DNA of 64,000 bases, from assembly GCF_902686445.1 (NCBI RefSeq), contig NC_062232.1:13561105-13625104 (forward strand), in the 5' to 3' direction. Positions 32,630-43,790 of the stretch are shown one piece after another (the first letter of the stretch is position 1; each line of letters starts with the position of its first letter). This DNA comes from Sciurus carolinensis. Its lineage: Eukaryota; Chordata; Mammalia; Rodentia; Sciuridae. The position numbers and the translations under genes were made by a program. The notes beneath the pieces were generated by a model. The model was given only the letters and a program-made list of their open reading frames with translations. It searched no databases and was not told the origin of the DNA.

Positions 32630-33700
32630 GCTGGCCAGAGTGTGACACCTGCGTTTGCCATTCTTTTCACAGCTCTAGTTTAAGCCAATTAATTGCACAA
32701 TCCTGGAAAGTTGTGGAGGAGGCTGCATCACCAACAGCCAACCAGTTGCAAATCACATAGGCAGCTGGAAAGGAAAGGACAATCTTTAAATGTAAACAAA
32801 GGGGTAGGCTGGGGCTCATTGAGTGGCCTTTTCACTACACCTACATAAGCAGACAGTGAGTGACATCAGCCACAGCAGCCTGATTCTGAAGGATGAGCCA
32901 GAGAATTTTGCAAACTAGGAAAAAAAGAAAGCCCAAGCCACTCACTACTCACAGAGCCCAAGTTGGAAGTGCATGTGAATTATGTTATCAGCTGCACAGC
33001 AGGACTGCAGAAAGCACTAACTATGAACAATATATAAATTACAGGGGTCATTCAATGAGCAGATCAAGTGCAATTAAAATGCAAAAGACTTTTCTTTTTA
33101 CCTGACTTGAAAAAAAATTTTGCAACCTCTCTGGATCACACAAGAGTGCCTCAAATTGTCCAGAAGAGCATAAAGTGGGGAAGGGGGCTGATTACTGGAC
33201 TCAAAAAGGCTAACGTGCAATTTGTGTTCTTTTTATGTAGATTAAATGCATTGACTGCAGCTTGTACCGCTTAGATACGCAGCAGGGAGTCAAAAGCTTG
33301 GGTATCAGTCAACCACAGCCAGCAGCTAAACCTCAGGGCCAAATCTGTTATTGTGCCTTAGATGAGACACTTCATCTAATCTAATAGGAGCAAACCCCCT
33401 GGTCAAATAAAAGGGCATTACCAGCAGCAATGGTAGCTGTAATGTTAAGAAAAGGCACAAAATATTTTTTGTGAGAACATAATTAATGACTTCTCCAGCC
33501 TCCTGCCTGGTCCTTTAAAATCCTGCCTTCCAGCTCACAGCCACTTGTCTCAGACCCTGATGGAGAATCTCAGGGTGTAAATAACAGGAGGCAGCAGTCT
33601 GCCTTCTCACTCTCTCAGAAGCCATGTGCCCTAAGTACACCACAATCCAAAAAATATGGTTTTTCTCCTCAGAGCTATGTACACATCTTCAAGTCGAGAG
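32630..33700. promoter_or_regulatory. Candidate conserved non-coding element block
   Basis: About 1 kb free of recognisable repeats, with dense transcription-factor-like words: TAATTG at about 32687, an E-box CAGCTG at 32763, TGTAAACAAAG at 32791 (forkhead then SOX/TCF-like), and TGCAAATCA at about 32746. No promoter, CpG island or exon is seen. Frames of 68-70 codons are present but unsupported. The call rests on texture and motif content only, not on comparison between species. Confidence 0.3.
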
Positions 33701-34049
33701 AAACATTATTAGGTTTTGATGAATGTGCCCCATTAGAGCAAACAAGAGCACAACAAAGAGCAGGAAGAGAGGAGATAGTGAAATGTAGGATCTAAGACAG
33801 GGTGAATTGGAGGTAAGGATCACAGAACAGACCAACAGAATATTTAAAACTGGAATTAATTTTGGAAGACTTGAAACCCAACCTGCCCTAATTCAGGAAT
33901 TGTTTCTACAGTGTTCCTGTCAGATTTGGAAACTTTTTCTAGAAAAAGGAAACCCTTTCCAGAAGTGATCCTCATAGAATGTATTCACTTCAATTTTCAA
34001 GTCACCAAACAATCCTTTAAGTGCTTTACTGACTTTGAAGTACACATAA
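33701..34049. other. unassigned stretch
   Basis: 33850-33930 resembles the 'aaactggaa...ttggaag' start of a MIR3-like repeat; weak. Confidence 0.3.
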
Positions 34050-34180
34050 ATATCCTGGATCTTGTTAAAATGCCAATTTACATTGGGAAGTCTGCCGTGG
34101 GGCATGAGATGTTGCATTTCTAGCAAGCTCCCAGGTGATGCTAATGCTGCTGGTTCATGGATCACCCTTTGAGTAAAAAA
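34050..34180 (+). mobile_element. hAT-Charlie type element (MER5A-like)
   Basis: 'cttgttaaaatgccaattta', 'gttgcatttctagcaagctcccaggtgatg', 'ctaatgctgctggttcatgg' and 'accctttgagt'. The middle is shortened. Confidence 0.7.
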
Positions 34181-34439
34181 ACTTTGGTGGTCTCACCTCA
34201 CCCTAAATGAAGCCACAATCTGTTAGCTTGGTTGAGCCTTGGACTATATTTTTTGATTTATACTCACATGGCCCTTTCTTCTTCATGATCACACCCTTAA
34301 GCCTAATCAGCCACCTCACACGTGGTCTGTGGCCACCATCTTAGAAAAGCAAATGCAGGTAGGGCAGTTTCCTGCACAAGGGACATCCAATTATTGCAGA
34401 AGTTTCTCTAAATGACATACATGAAACCATTTTTGCCAA

Positions 34440-34960
34440 ATTTATTAGTTGTCTGTTATTGGTAACAAATCACCCTAAAACTTGGTTGGTTAACTTAAAC
34501 AATATACATTTGTTATCTTCTCAAACTTCTAGGGATCAGGAATTCAGGAATTCAAGAGCAGCTTGACCAAATGAGATCTCTTATAATGATAGTACAGTCA
34601 AATATTAGCCAAGATTGCAGTTATTTGAAGCTTTGACTGGGACTGGACAGTGAGTTTCCAAGGTGGCTCATTCACATGGTTGGTAAATTGGTGCTGACAG
34701 CTGGTGGGAAACCTCAGATCCTTTCCATGTGAGTCTCTCCACAGGGCTTCTCGAAAGTCCTCATGTCACAATGACTGGCTTCTCCAAATGCCAGTGATAT
34801 AAAAGGCCAAGGCAGAAGTTGCAACACTTTTTGTGATGGATCCTCTGCAGTCACACATTGGACACTTCTGTGATATTCTAGTGATCACACAGACCAGTTG
34901 TGAATTTGATGTGGGAGGAGACTAGATAGAGTGTAAGTACCAAAAGGCAAGGATCTTTGT
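34440..34960 (+). repeat. Ancient mammalian interspersed repeat
   Basis: 'gtaacaaatcaccctaaaactt', 'ccaaggtggctcattcacatgg', 'aattggtgctgacagctgg', 'ccatgtgagtctctccacaggg' and 'tattctagtgatcacacagacc' follow the order of a widespread old repeat I cannot name securely. A second, poorer copy begins at 44105. Confidence 0.6.
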
Positions 34961-35099
34961 GGGCTCTCTTGGGGGCTGGCAACCACATAAAATTAAGTAA
35001 GGCTCTCTAATCCTGCGGCAAAACATGCTGACTGAGACGCATGGTCTTCTGGATGCTCAGAACCACACAAAATACACCTTAGCTTCTGTTCTCACTGAC

Positions 35100-35560
35100 T
35101 GAGTTCTACAACTTACTACAAGTTGATTGTCTCTGTTGCCAAACCTCTTTGTGATAATTGTTCCACTTATTAAAATTAAGTAATTTATACAACATGTAAA
35201 TCGATGAGATGCGAACGCAAAAAGGAGTTTCTATGGAAACTAGGTTTAAAATTTTGGAAAGATTCAATAATAGTGGGTAGCTAAAAATGCTGTTGAATGA
35301 TATGTGTGCCAAACAATTATAAAAGATGGGGGGAAAAAGCCGTTATAATTTAGAGGGATTACCACTTCACAAGTGTCTTACTCCACTTTCAAGAAACTGA
35401 AACTGGAAGTCATAGATGGTGCATTTAGGCACAGTTCATGCAGGAAGGAAAGCCTGCAGCTCCTATCAGTAGATTTGTATTCAACAAAAATGAGTTGGAT
35501 GTGCAGCAAAAGCTTAGTGAATGAATGGATATTTACATGTTTTAAGTTAAATAGAATATT
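35100..35560. promoter_or_regulatory. Candidate conserved non-coding element
   Basis: A 450-base repeat-free stretch with homeodomain-like AT words (taattg, ttaaaattaagtaattta), a ONECUT-like AAATCGAT at 35198-35205, and CpG-containing words unusual for the region (gcgaacgc). No frame is convincing. Inference from texture only. Confidence 0.3.
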
Positions 35561-35930
35561 TCAAGCTTGTACCATTTTATATGATTCCCTTATGTTTTTC
35601 AATCAAGAAACTAAGATCTGAACAATGAAAACATTCAGTATAAATGACAAATTGTTCCTGGAACTGGCACTTTTGTTTATAATAGGAAGAAGGAAGGATA
35701 GATCTCGAGAGAAGGAAGGATTTGACCATCTGGTTTTACAAAGTTGAGGCTGAAAAACAATTTGTCTGCAACCTCATCTGGTTGCTGCGAATAATTCGAG
35801 ACCACAAATGCCCTATTCTACACATACCTTGGCCTTTATAATGTCTTCTGACAGTTTTTTTCCCCTTTCAAGTCAGTTTGTCATTTATTTTAAACTGATC
35901 TCACCTGCATACAATGGTTAGGCAACCATA
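35561..35930. other. unassigned stretch
   Basis: Nothing recognised; may continue the preceding candidate element (gttgctgcgaataattcgag near 35781). Confidence 0.35.
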
Positions 35931-35934
35931 TTGT

Positions 35935-36345
35935 TTCCTGGCCACCAAAAATTCATGCTTCCTTTCCCATAGTGTGGAGTTGATGCTAGGAAACAGTTTC
36001 ATAGATAAGGGTTACATTCTCCAGCCCCATTTCCATCCAGATGTGGTCCTGTAGCCAGGTCTCATTGATGACATTCAACTGGAAATGATACGTGGCACTT
36101 CTAGGCTAAGGTTGTGAAGAACTAGATGTACCTTATTTGTGGTCTTTCTCCTGCTGGCTGTATGCATGGGACTCTGAGTTTCTTGGGGACAGAAGTGCTA
36201 CAAGGTAGAAGAAGCCCAAGTCCTTGAATGAACACCAGTGAGAAAGTCACTCATTTGCTGACAAGGAGCATACACAAGAGAATTTCATGTGTCAGGAGAC
36301 TCAGATGTGGAGAGCTGTTCATTATAGTAGCTAGTGTAATGTCAC
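35935..36345 (+). mobile_element. LTR-like old repeat
   Basis: 'ggctaaggttgtgaagaac', 'ctttctcctgctggctgtatgca', 'agaagcccaagtcc' and 'caggagactcagatg' resemble an old LTR of the MaLR/ERVL type. Low certainty on family. Confidence 0.4.
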
Positions 36346-37540
36346 TTTAATATAAGGATTTCTTGCGCAGAGATGCCCCGTTCATCATTCTGCCCCTTCC
36401 TCCTACTCCAGACACTCTTGTTTCACTGGGATTATTCCTCTCTTGTATGAGCTATGGATTCTAAACCTGAGAGATCTGCACAATTAATTGTATGCAAAAT
36501 ATTGTCTATAGGTGCATTTTTTGGGGAAGAGCATCCAGTGGTTTTGTAGGTTTCACACAGAAAACTGGGAGCCCTCACATTGTTATGAAAAACTGCCCTA
36601 AGAGATTCTCCTCTGATGTTTTATTCCTAATTTAATCTGGGACCTCAATTCACCCAGTGATTTAGAGTTCTGAATAGCTTTGGTAACCATCAATGCAGAT
36701 TAAAGTGAAAGCAAAAGTAAAGGGCTCTAGCTGGGTTGTGAATGCATTTGTGGAGGCACATTTGGTTATGAACAGACTGTGGACTTAGGAGACTGAATGA
36801 AAGCTTCCTCTGGGACTTACTAAGTAGCTGCCCTTCTCTTGTTACAGTAAGGACCACCCCAAAGTGTCTCCTAGTGACTGCAAAGATCTTCCATGTTCCC
36901 CTTCCAACAGCCTAATTTATGGCCTAGAACTAAGAAGATCTTGTTTTTATATATTCTGAGAAGTAATTCTATGCTAGCTCAACTCATGTCCTGAGAAGTT
37001 TATGTCCACCAAAACTACCTTAATGGTAGGGCAGCAAAAAACATGGCCTGAAGGATTCTGCAAGGGACTGGAAATGTGAAGCAGTGGATCATGCCTGTCC
37101 CAAGCATTGGAAATTACTGGGTGGAACTAAGGGTTTCCAGAGGGTTCATTATTCATATGAAGGTGTCTAGTCTCTTCAGAGGCTGGGAATGACCTGAATT
37201 CTAAGCCACGGGTTGACATAGAGCTTCACATTTCACTTGATGTCTTTTAATAGAGCAGATATAAATACATCACTTTCATCTTGAAGGAGTGTGGAGAATT
37301 ATGGTGCCACCACATAAAGTTCTTTCCTCTAAGAAGCAAGTGTGCAGGTAGGAGGTAGAAATGCTAATCCAGCTAAGGTAAAGGAGGATTAATCCTACAG
37401 GACCCCACCCCCACCCCACTATGTTTGTGACTAGGGTCTGAAGATATGTTCACTTGTTGTTCTAGTTTGTAGGCAAGGCTTCATATACTTTGTTCCTTGG
37501 ATATTCCAGACCTAGTTCTAAAACTTGGACTTTCATCTAA
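36346..37540. other. unassigned stretch
   Basis: About 1.2 kb; nothing recognised. A C-rich run ccccacccccacccc lies near 37404. Confidence 0.4.
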
Positions 37541-37700
37541 CCCAGTAGTTTATAAAGTATGATCCCCAGTCCAGCAGCATCAACAAATTCTTATACCTAT
37601 CCCAAACCTGCTAAATCAGACCTTCCACAGATGGGGCCAAGCAATGAGTTTTCACAAGCGCTCCTGGTCCTTCTGATGCATGTTCAAGGGTGAGACTGTT
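37541..37700 (+). mobile_element. hAT-Charlie type element
   Basis: 'cccagtagtttataaagtatgatcccc', 'gcagcatcaacaaattctta', 'cctgctaaatcaga' and 'gttttcacaagcgctcc' keep MER-type order. Confidence 0.55.
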
Positions 37701-37865
37701 CTCAAAAATCCATCCTTCACTGCCTAACTTTGACTCACTCGGTCTCTTCGTAGATATACATCAATTTCCTTTCAAGAGTGAAGTGGTGTAAATAAATCCA
37801 AAGGTATTTCAGTTTTTTCATCTAAGAACCAGACAGCAGAAAAAAGTTTACCTTCTGAAAAGTCG

Positions 37866-38218
37866 ATGGTCTCCCATTTATGATGATTTGACTGAATGAT
37901 TTTTTGACTTTACGGTAGTGCGAAAGTGATATGTATTCAGTAGAAACCATAGTTTGAATTTTGAATTTGGCCTTTTCCCTAGCTAGTGATATGTAGTATG
38001 ATGCTCTCTGGGGATGCTGGCAGTGGTGGAGATCTGCAGCTCCCAGTCAGCCCCACAATCATAAGGGGAGACAAGTGATACTCGGTGTGCTGTGTTGCTC
38101 AGCTAGGACATGCAGTAGGTTAGGTGTATTCAATGCATTTTAGATTTAGGATACTTTCAACTTAACAATAGGTCTGTCTGGATGGAACTCCATCATAAGT
38201 CAAGGATCATCTGTACTG
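37866..38218 (+). mobile_element. Tigger-type (TcMar) non-autonomous DNA transposon
   Basis: 'attttttgactttacggtagtgcgaaagtgatatgtattcagtagaaacc' (split across 37899-37948), 'gcagctcccagtcagcc', 'gtgctgtgttgctcagctagg' and 'gtcaaggatcatctgtactg' at the right end. The right end, read inward as cagtacagatgatccttgac, is the Tigger-like terminal repeat; the left terminal repeat is degraded. About 350 bases, no transposase. Confidence 0.8.
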
Positions 38219-38690
38219 TGAAATACAGCCCATCAAATCAGGCATTTCTGGGTCTTCTTTGTCCCCAGGTACTCCTCAGTTGTTGCTTCCCTCTGAATTG
38301 TAATGTGTGGGAAGACCTGCTGGGCACTCACAACCCATCATATCCTGCTCTCACACACAGAAAAGAGATTTCTCTCCAGCTAAAGATAGCCTGATAATCT
38401 CTTTTACTTTAATCTACTCCTTCAGATGATGTAGCTTGCCATGCTCATGTTTGCCTTTGGAGTTTATTAGAGGAAAGACTGCTTCTTAATGACCAGAGCT
38501 TTAAGGCAATTATTTGATACAGAAGTCACTGCCTGGGAGCTCTGACTCTCACGCTGCCCACCCCATTTGAAGTGCTCTCCTGGTTCTCTCTTCTTCCTCT
38601 TCTCCTCATCTCATTACCACTTCACTTTCTGCCTCTTTTTTCCTCCTCTGTTTTATTCTTTTTCCTCTGTTTATGCCCAACGCCTTCTAA
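38219..38690. other. unassigned stretch
   Basis: CT-rich around 38575-38670; no repeat or gene recognised. Confidence 0.4.
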
Positions 38691-38835
38691 CACTGCACTT
38701 CTCAATGTTTATTTTGAATCATTTGGGGATCATATTTAAAATGTAGGCTGCTAGTTATCACTTTTGACCTAAGGTATAAGCATTAGGAAGTGCAGTCCAC
38801 AAATATGCCTTTAAACATGGTTTCCCAGAGAGTCT
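38691..38835 (+). mobile_element. hAT-Charlie type element
   Basis: 'cactgcacttctcaatgtttattttgaatcatttgggga' (split), 'atgtaggctgctagtta' and 'gtataagcattaggaag' keep MER-type order, diverged. Confidence 0.45.
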
Positions 38836-39177
38836 AACACTTACTGATTTACCAATCATCCTTCGAAGGTCTCTGAAGGCACTCTGGCATGTCTTAGGAA
38901 TTAGGATGGCGAGCTCTGTTCTAAAGGGTCTGAAGTAGGCTGGGTCACATGTCTCCTACGTTGCTTGGCAGTCACCTGGCTTCTTTGTGGTCTCCATGTT
39001 TATTCAAAGTGGCTTTGGATGGACAGATTCACAGATGAATTTTACCAGACTTTTAAAGAACTAACACTAATACTCCTCAAACTATTCCATTGAATAGAAA
39101 GGGAAATAACTCTTTAAAACTCATTCTATAAAACCAGTATTACCCTACTAGCAAAACCTAATAAGAACACAACAAAA

Positions 39178-39405
39178 AACCAGGTAAAGTGGCACACATA
39201 TACAATCCTGGCATCTTGGAAGGCTGAGGCAGGAGCATCACAAGTTCAAATCCAGCCTCAAGAACCTAGCAAGGTCCTAAGCAACTTAGCAAGACCCTGT
39301 CTCAAAATAAAAAATAAAAAAGGCTATGGATATGACTCAGTGGTTAAGCACCCTGGGATCAATCCCCCATACCAAAACAAAAACCCAAACAAACAAACAA
39401 AAAAT
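39178..39405 (+). mobile_element. MEN-type SINE
   Basis: B1-like part 'caggtaaagtggcacac', 'ggctgaggcaggagcatcac' and 'gttcaaatccagcctca', followed by 'gcaacttagcaagaccctgtctcaaaa', an A-rich linker, and the ID-like part 'ggctatggatatgactcagtgg', 'ggatcaatcccccatacc' with a CAAA-type tail. aacaaaaaa on both sides may be the target-site duplication. About 1 kb of L1 is missing at this site. Confidence 0.88.
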
Positions 39406-39650
39406 AGCATGGCATAAAAACAGATACATAGACCCATGGAACAAAGAGGACCCAGAAATAAAACACATCTACAGCCATCTGATTCTAGACAAAAAGAGCC
39501 AAAAACAAATCTTGGAGAAAAGACAGCCTCTTGGGCAAATGGTGGCTCAGAAAATTGGACTTAAACATGTGGAACCCTATATCTTACTCTGTTCAAAAAT
39601 AACTCTATGTGGATCAAAGACCTTAATATTAGTAAGACCTAAAACTTTGA

Positions 39651-40590
39651 CCTTCTTCTCTGGGAAAAGACCAAATGGTGGATGAGGTCAATGCACCAGG
39701 AGGGCCCAGAGGCCACAATGGGTGGCTGCAGGGGCTTTTGCAGAGGTTTTGGCATTGGTCTCTGAGGCTGAGGTCATGGTGGTGGTTGGGGTTGGGATTC
39801 TAGCTACACAGCTTGTGGAGGTAAAGCCAAAGACAAGGAGTGAATCCCGGTCACCAAGCTGGGCCTCCTGGTCGAGGACATGAAGATCAAGTCCTAGGAG
39901 ATCTACCCTTCTCTTTGCCTATCAAGGAATCTGAGGTCATCGACTTTTTCCTGGGAGTGTCACTCAAGGATAAGGTTTTGAAGACCACGCCTGTACAGAA
40001 GCAGACTCGTGCTGACCAGTGGAGCAGGTTCAAGACATTTGTAGCTATCAGGGACCACAATGGTCATGTTAGACTGGGAGTTAAGTGCTCCGAGGAGGTA
40101 GCCACTGCTATCCAACAGGCCGTCATCCTGGTCAATCTCTCCATTGTTCCTGTGCAGAGAGGTTACTGGGGGAACAAGACTGACAAGCCCCACACTGTCC
40201 CTTGCAAGGTGACTGGACATTGTGGTTCTGTGCTGGTGCGGCTCATCCCTGCCCCCAGAGGTACTGGCATTGTCTCAGCCCCTGTGCCCAAGTAGCTGCT
40301 GCTGATGGCTGTACTGATGACTGATGTACTGATGACTGCTACTTCTGCCAGGGGCTGCACTGCCACCTTGGGCAATTTCGCTAGGGCCACCTTTGATGCC
40401 ATCGCCAAGACTTACAGTTATTTGACTCCCGATCTCTGGAAAGAGACTGTGTTCACCAAGTCTCCCCACCAGGAATTCACCGACCATCTTGTGAAAACCC
40501 GTATCATAGTCTCTCTACAGATTACTCAGGCTGTGGCTACAACATAGGGTTTTTATACAAGGAAAAAAAAATAAAGTGAATGAAACCTGA
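39651..40590 (+). pseudogene. RPS2: RPS2 processed pseudogene
   Basis: A spliced, disabled copy of the gene for small-subunit ribosomal protein S2 (uS5). The ancestral ATG is at 39675, after 5' UTR-like 'gaccaaatggtgg'. The Arg/Gly-rich N-terminal part is frameshifted. The conserved core reads in one frame from about 39904: [65 protein letters not shown] and [15 protein letters not shown]. Lesions include TGA in place of the Trp codon at 39841, TAG at about 39895, a 1-base deletion soon after, and TAG at 40293-40295. A local duplication adds 12 bases near 40305-40335. The C-terminal part ([20 protein letters not shown]) continues in the same frame to the normal TAG at 40545, then the RPS2 3' UTR with ATAAAGTGAAT. 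Interrupts an L1 in the same orientation. Not translatable as RPS2. Confidence 0.96.
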
Positions 40591-40929
40591 AAGAAAAAGA
40601 TATAGATCTAGGCAATGATTTCCTGAGCAGGACTCCAATTGCTTAGGAAATAGTAGCAAAAATTGACAAATGGGATTGCATCAAATTAAAAAGCATCTGC
40701 ACAGGAAAAGGTAACAATCAACAGGATGAAAAGACAGCCTACAGAATGGGAGAAAATCTTTGCCAGCTATACATCTGACAGAGGATTAGTATCCAGAGTA
40801 TATAAAAATTTTAAAATAAAAACCCCAATTGATTCAATGGTTAAAAGAACTAAACATCTTTAGCCACCAAGGAAATGTAAATCAAAACAACATACAGATT
40901 CTATCTTACCTCTGTTAGAATGGTTATTT

Positions 40930-40931
<2 letters not shown>

Positions 40932-40966
<35 letters not shown>
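40932..40966 (+). repeat. (AAC)n microsatellite in L1
   Basis: About eleven AAC units; accounts for the poly-Asn and poly-Leu peptides in overlapping frames. Confidence 0.95.
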
Positions 40967-41545
40967 AATAACAAGGTTCCTCAGAAAACTAGAAATAGAA
41001 GTACCATATGATCCAGTTATACCACTCCTAGGTATATATCCAAAAGAATCAAAGTTGGCATACCATAAAGATACCTGCACACCCATGTTTATGGAGGCAC
41101 TGTTCACAATAACCAAGTAATGGACTCAAACTAGAGGCCTATCAGTGGATGAATGGATAAAGAAAGTATGTTATATATAGACAATGGAGTATTATTCAGT
41201 CATAAAGAACAAAATCATGTCATTTGCAGGGAAGTGGATGAAACTGGAGATCATGTTAAGTGAAATAAGCCAGACTCAGAAAGACAAATATCACATGTTT
41301 TCTCTAATCTGTGGAATTTAGGGGGGAAAAAAGGATGACATGAAAGTAGAAAGAAAACTAGTAGGGAAAAAGAAGAGAAACAAGGAGAGGGGGAAGTGGG
41401 AAAAAGAAGGAAATAAGGAGGATGGATAAGATCAAAATATGTTACATGCATATATGGTATTGTCACAATGAAACTCATCTAGTACAACTGATATACACTA
41501 ATATATACACTAATTAATATACACTAATAATTATAATAAAGGTAA

Positions 41546-41929
41546 CTGATAGGAATCATGGAGTTATTAAAGCCTGCCTACCTTCAGCCATGCCATGTGA
41601 TAGCATTACCCTCCTGTCTCCAGGCTAGAAAAGATGCTGAAACACAAAGTATTCATCATATTTGTTCTTTGAGCACAAATTCTTTTAATCGAGACTCCTT
41701 GTGCTTGTGCCTCAATACCCCACATGAAAGTGGATTTTCATTAAACTTCAGTGTTTATCATGCCCACTCTCCTTCCTGAACTTGAGAACTAAAGCACCTC
41801 CCCAAGAGTAGACCTAGATGCCCTCCCTGTGGTTATAAACTCCTATAGCAGGTCCTGTTTATGCCCCATACATCTTCCTCCCTCTACACATTCCAGGCTC
41901 CAGTTATAGAGGTAGACATCTATAACTTC
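41546..41929. other. unassigned stretch
   Basis: Nothing recognised; a 73-codon frame at 41558 is unsupported. Confidence 0.4.
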
Positions 41930-42295
41930 TACAAAAACACATGTGGCTGGTGCTCAGAGCAAGATGGAAGTGCTGGAGAGTTAATGCCTCTGGAAGCAAC
42001 CCCGAAACAATGACAGATGGGAGATTTGGTGAAGAAGAAAACCAGCTTCCTAATTCCTCAGGTGAGATAACTCTGAGCGTGGTTAACACTATCCCCAGAG
42101 TCTCCAGTGGGATTGCTCTCCAATAGCGCACAGTGGTTGTGTGCTTATTATCATGTGATTGTGGCATCCTTCCCTTCCCATCTCACCTCCATACTTTCCA
42201 ACTAGTGTTTCCTGGGACCACCTTCAAAATAAACAACTTGCAATTGAGTGTTTGTCTCTGGATCTTCTTCTTGGGGGTACCCAAACCAAGGCAAA
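41930..42295 (+). mobile_element. LTR-like old repeat
   Basis: Ends 'caaaataaacaacttgcaattgag', 'tgtctctggatcttcttcttggggg', 'tacccaaaccaaggca'. This is the characteristic 3' end of an old ERVL-type LTR, with AATAAA followed by the closing CA. The 5' part is diverged. Confidence 0.6.
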
Positions 42296-42889
42296 CCTAC
42301 CATCCCCAGGACTTATCAACACAAAGGTGAGCTAACAACTCTGAATAGACCCTGGAACTGTAAGAAACAAGAGTGCAGGGCAACAAACATCTACATCTAT
42401 AGCATTTTGGTAGGATGGACTATCTGACCATCTCCCTTGTCTCTAGACTCCATATAAAACCTGGAGATGCCAAGGAAACTTGATGACCCGTTTCCATTGT
42501 TCCTCTTACATAATGAACATTTTGCTATCTCAGTGACTTAGGGTAGAGCAATAAAGATCCTCTTTCACCCTGCCACAGACTGAAGGCTCTGTGTTCTACA
42601 TCAGGAGGTTCAGATCTAAGCACAATCTGGGATCTTGCAAAGTTGTCATTCACATTCATTAGGAGTCCTTGAAAAACGAAGTAATCTGCACTTGTTCATT
42701 ACTTGAATAAATGTTTATGGAGCAATTACTACTAGTTTGGTTTGGAGGATATAGAAGGAATATGTGTAAGTTAAGTCTGGTTAGACTATTGCTAGATGGA
42801 ACTCCACCAGCTTCCGTCCCAAGGGTCCTTGCTTCCATGCCCTCTCGTCTGAATGAGGTCAGAGCCTGCTCAATTGTCTCTCACATTCA
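42296..42889. other. unassigned stretch
   Basis: 42700-42745 resembles a short L2/MIR end ('gaataaatgtttatggagcaa'). Otherwise nothing recognised. Confidence 0.35.
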
Positions 42890-43480
42890 GTTCACCACTC
42901 ACCATCTGCCTCACACTCCACTTTGGGACAGCATTATCTTTCAGAAATTACAAAATTACATGCCCCCCCCCTTTACCTTCTGTAAACTCTGTGGAGTAAA
43001 GTGCAAACTCCCAGATTATATACACAGCCAAGAGTTTTCAAGTCTGGCCCCAAATCTTTTTTCTAACCTCTTTTATCCACCATCTCTTTTCTGTCCCACC
43101 AGATTATTTGTACTCTCCCAAACATTGCATATTATTTTGGACCTATGTCCTTCTTGCATGAGTTGTTCCCTACAGATCTTACTTATTGCTTTAGCCAAAC
43201 ACTACTCATTATTGAGCACAGTTAGAATACCACCTCTTCTATCAAGTCTTCTTTACCCTCTCCCTCTACCTCCAAAGGCATCAACTGCCAAATCCTCTAC
43301 ACCCCTTACAATCTTCACATGTATGAAAAATGCAACATTGTTCAGTCATGGTTTCAGAGTCTGACTTCTAGAAGACTCTGAGCTCATAGAAAGAAGGAAT
43401 GTTGCCATTTTGTTCATCTTGGCACTCTACCTAAGAGATTAAGATAATGCCAGGTACACTGTACATTTGTAAGAAATTCT
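42890..43480 (+). mobile_element. L2 3' end
   Basis: 'gtgcaaactcccagattata', 'ttcaagtctggccccaaat', 'catgagttgttccctacag', 'agttagaataccacctcttctatc', 'gactctgagctcatagaaag' and 'taatgccaggtacactg' in the order of the L2 3' region. The 217-codon frame beginning 42711 runs across it and is a stop-poor C/T-rich frame, not a gene. A run of ten C's lies at 42963-42972. Confidence 0.7.
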
Positions 43481-43659
43481 TGTGACTAAATATCCACATC
43501 CATTAAAGCCAACACTTAGCAACTAGGGTTTGTTATGGGGATCAATTGGAGTGATCCACAGAAACCACACAGCACATGAGGCCACCTAGAGTACAGTGCC
43601 TCCCTGATGTTCAAGCGAACAGGCAGCAGAATATAGAAAGACGGAAGGGGCCCTCCCTG

Positions 43660-43790
43660 GCACTTGGCCACCAGCTCGCTCTGTGGCCCTGAATAAGTCA
43701 CCCAATATTTCAGGGCCTCTGTAATTTCCTCAGTAGACAAGTATGAGGGTTGGACTAGATAACTTGTAATCCTCCTTTAGATGTAGCCTT
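43660..43790 (+). repeat. MIR-type fragment
   Basis: 'ctctgtggccctgaataagtcac', 'cagggcctctgtaatttcctcag' and 'gagggttggactagataactt' match the forward core of a MIR-class SINE. Confidence 0.65.

Larger units (their letters stand above)
39020..41545 (+). mobile_element. 5'-truncated L1 with internal deletion, nesting a SINE and a pseudogene
   Basis: Starts in the ORF2 reverse-transcriptase region ('gaattttaccagacttttaaagaactaac', 'actcctcaaactattcca'). After the MEN it resumes more than 1 kb further along ORF2 ('agatacatagacccatggaac', 'catctgattctagacaaaaag'). It is broken again by RPS2P, then continues 'gatctaggcaatgatttcctgagc', 'acctacagaatgggagaaaatc'-like, 'ccatatgatccagttatacc', 'ggcactgttcacaataacc' and 'aatggagtattattcagtcataaag', into a purine-rich 3' UTR (41320-41430) ending in AT-rich sequence. 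No frame is intact. An AAC run at 40932-40966 lies inside it. Confidence 0.92.

Noticed and set aside
39840..40295. A functional RPS2-like protein
   Set aside because: Flanked by stops and frameshifts relative to RPS2, begins mid-protein, no introns, and nested in an L1.
39020..41545. An active L1
   Set aside because: 5'-truncated, internally deleted, interrupted by two insertions and lacking any intact ORF2 segment of useful length.
42711..43364. 217-codon frame, the longest in the window
   Set aside because: It runs across a C/T-rich L2 3' end where stop codons are rare; no protein similarity.
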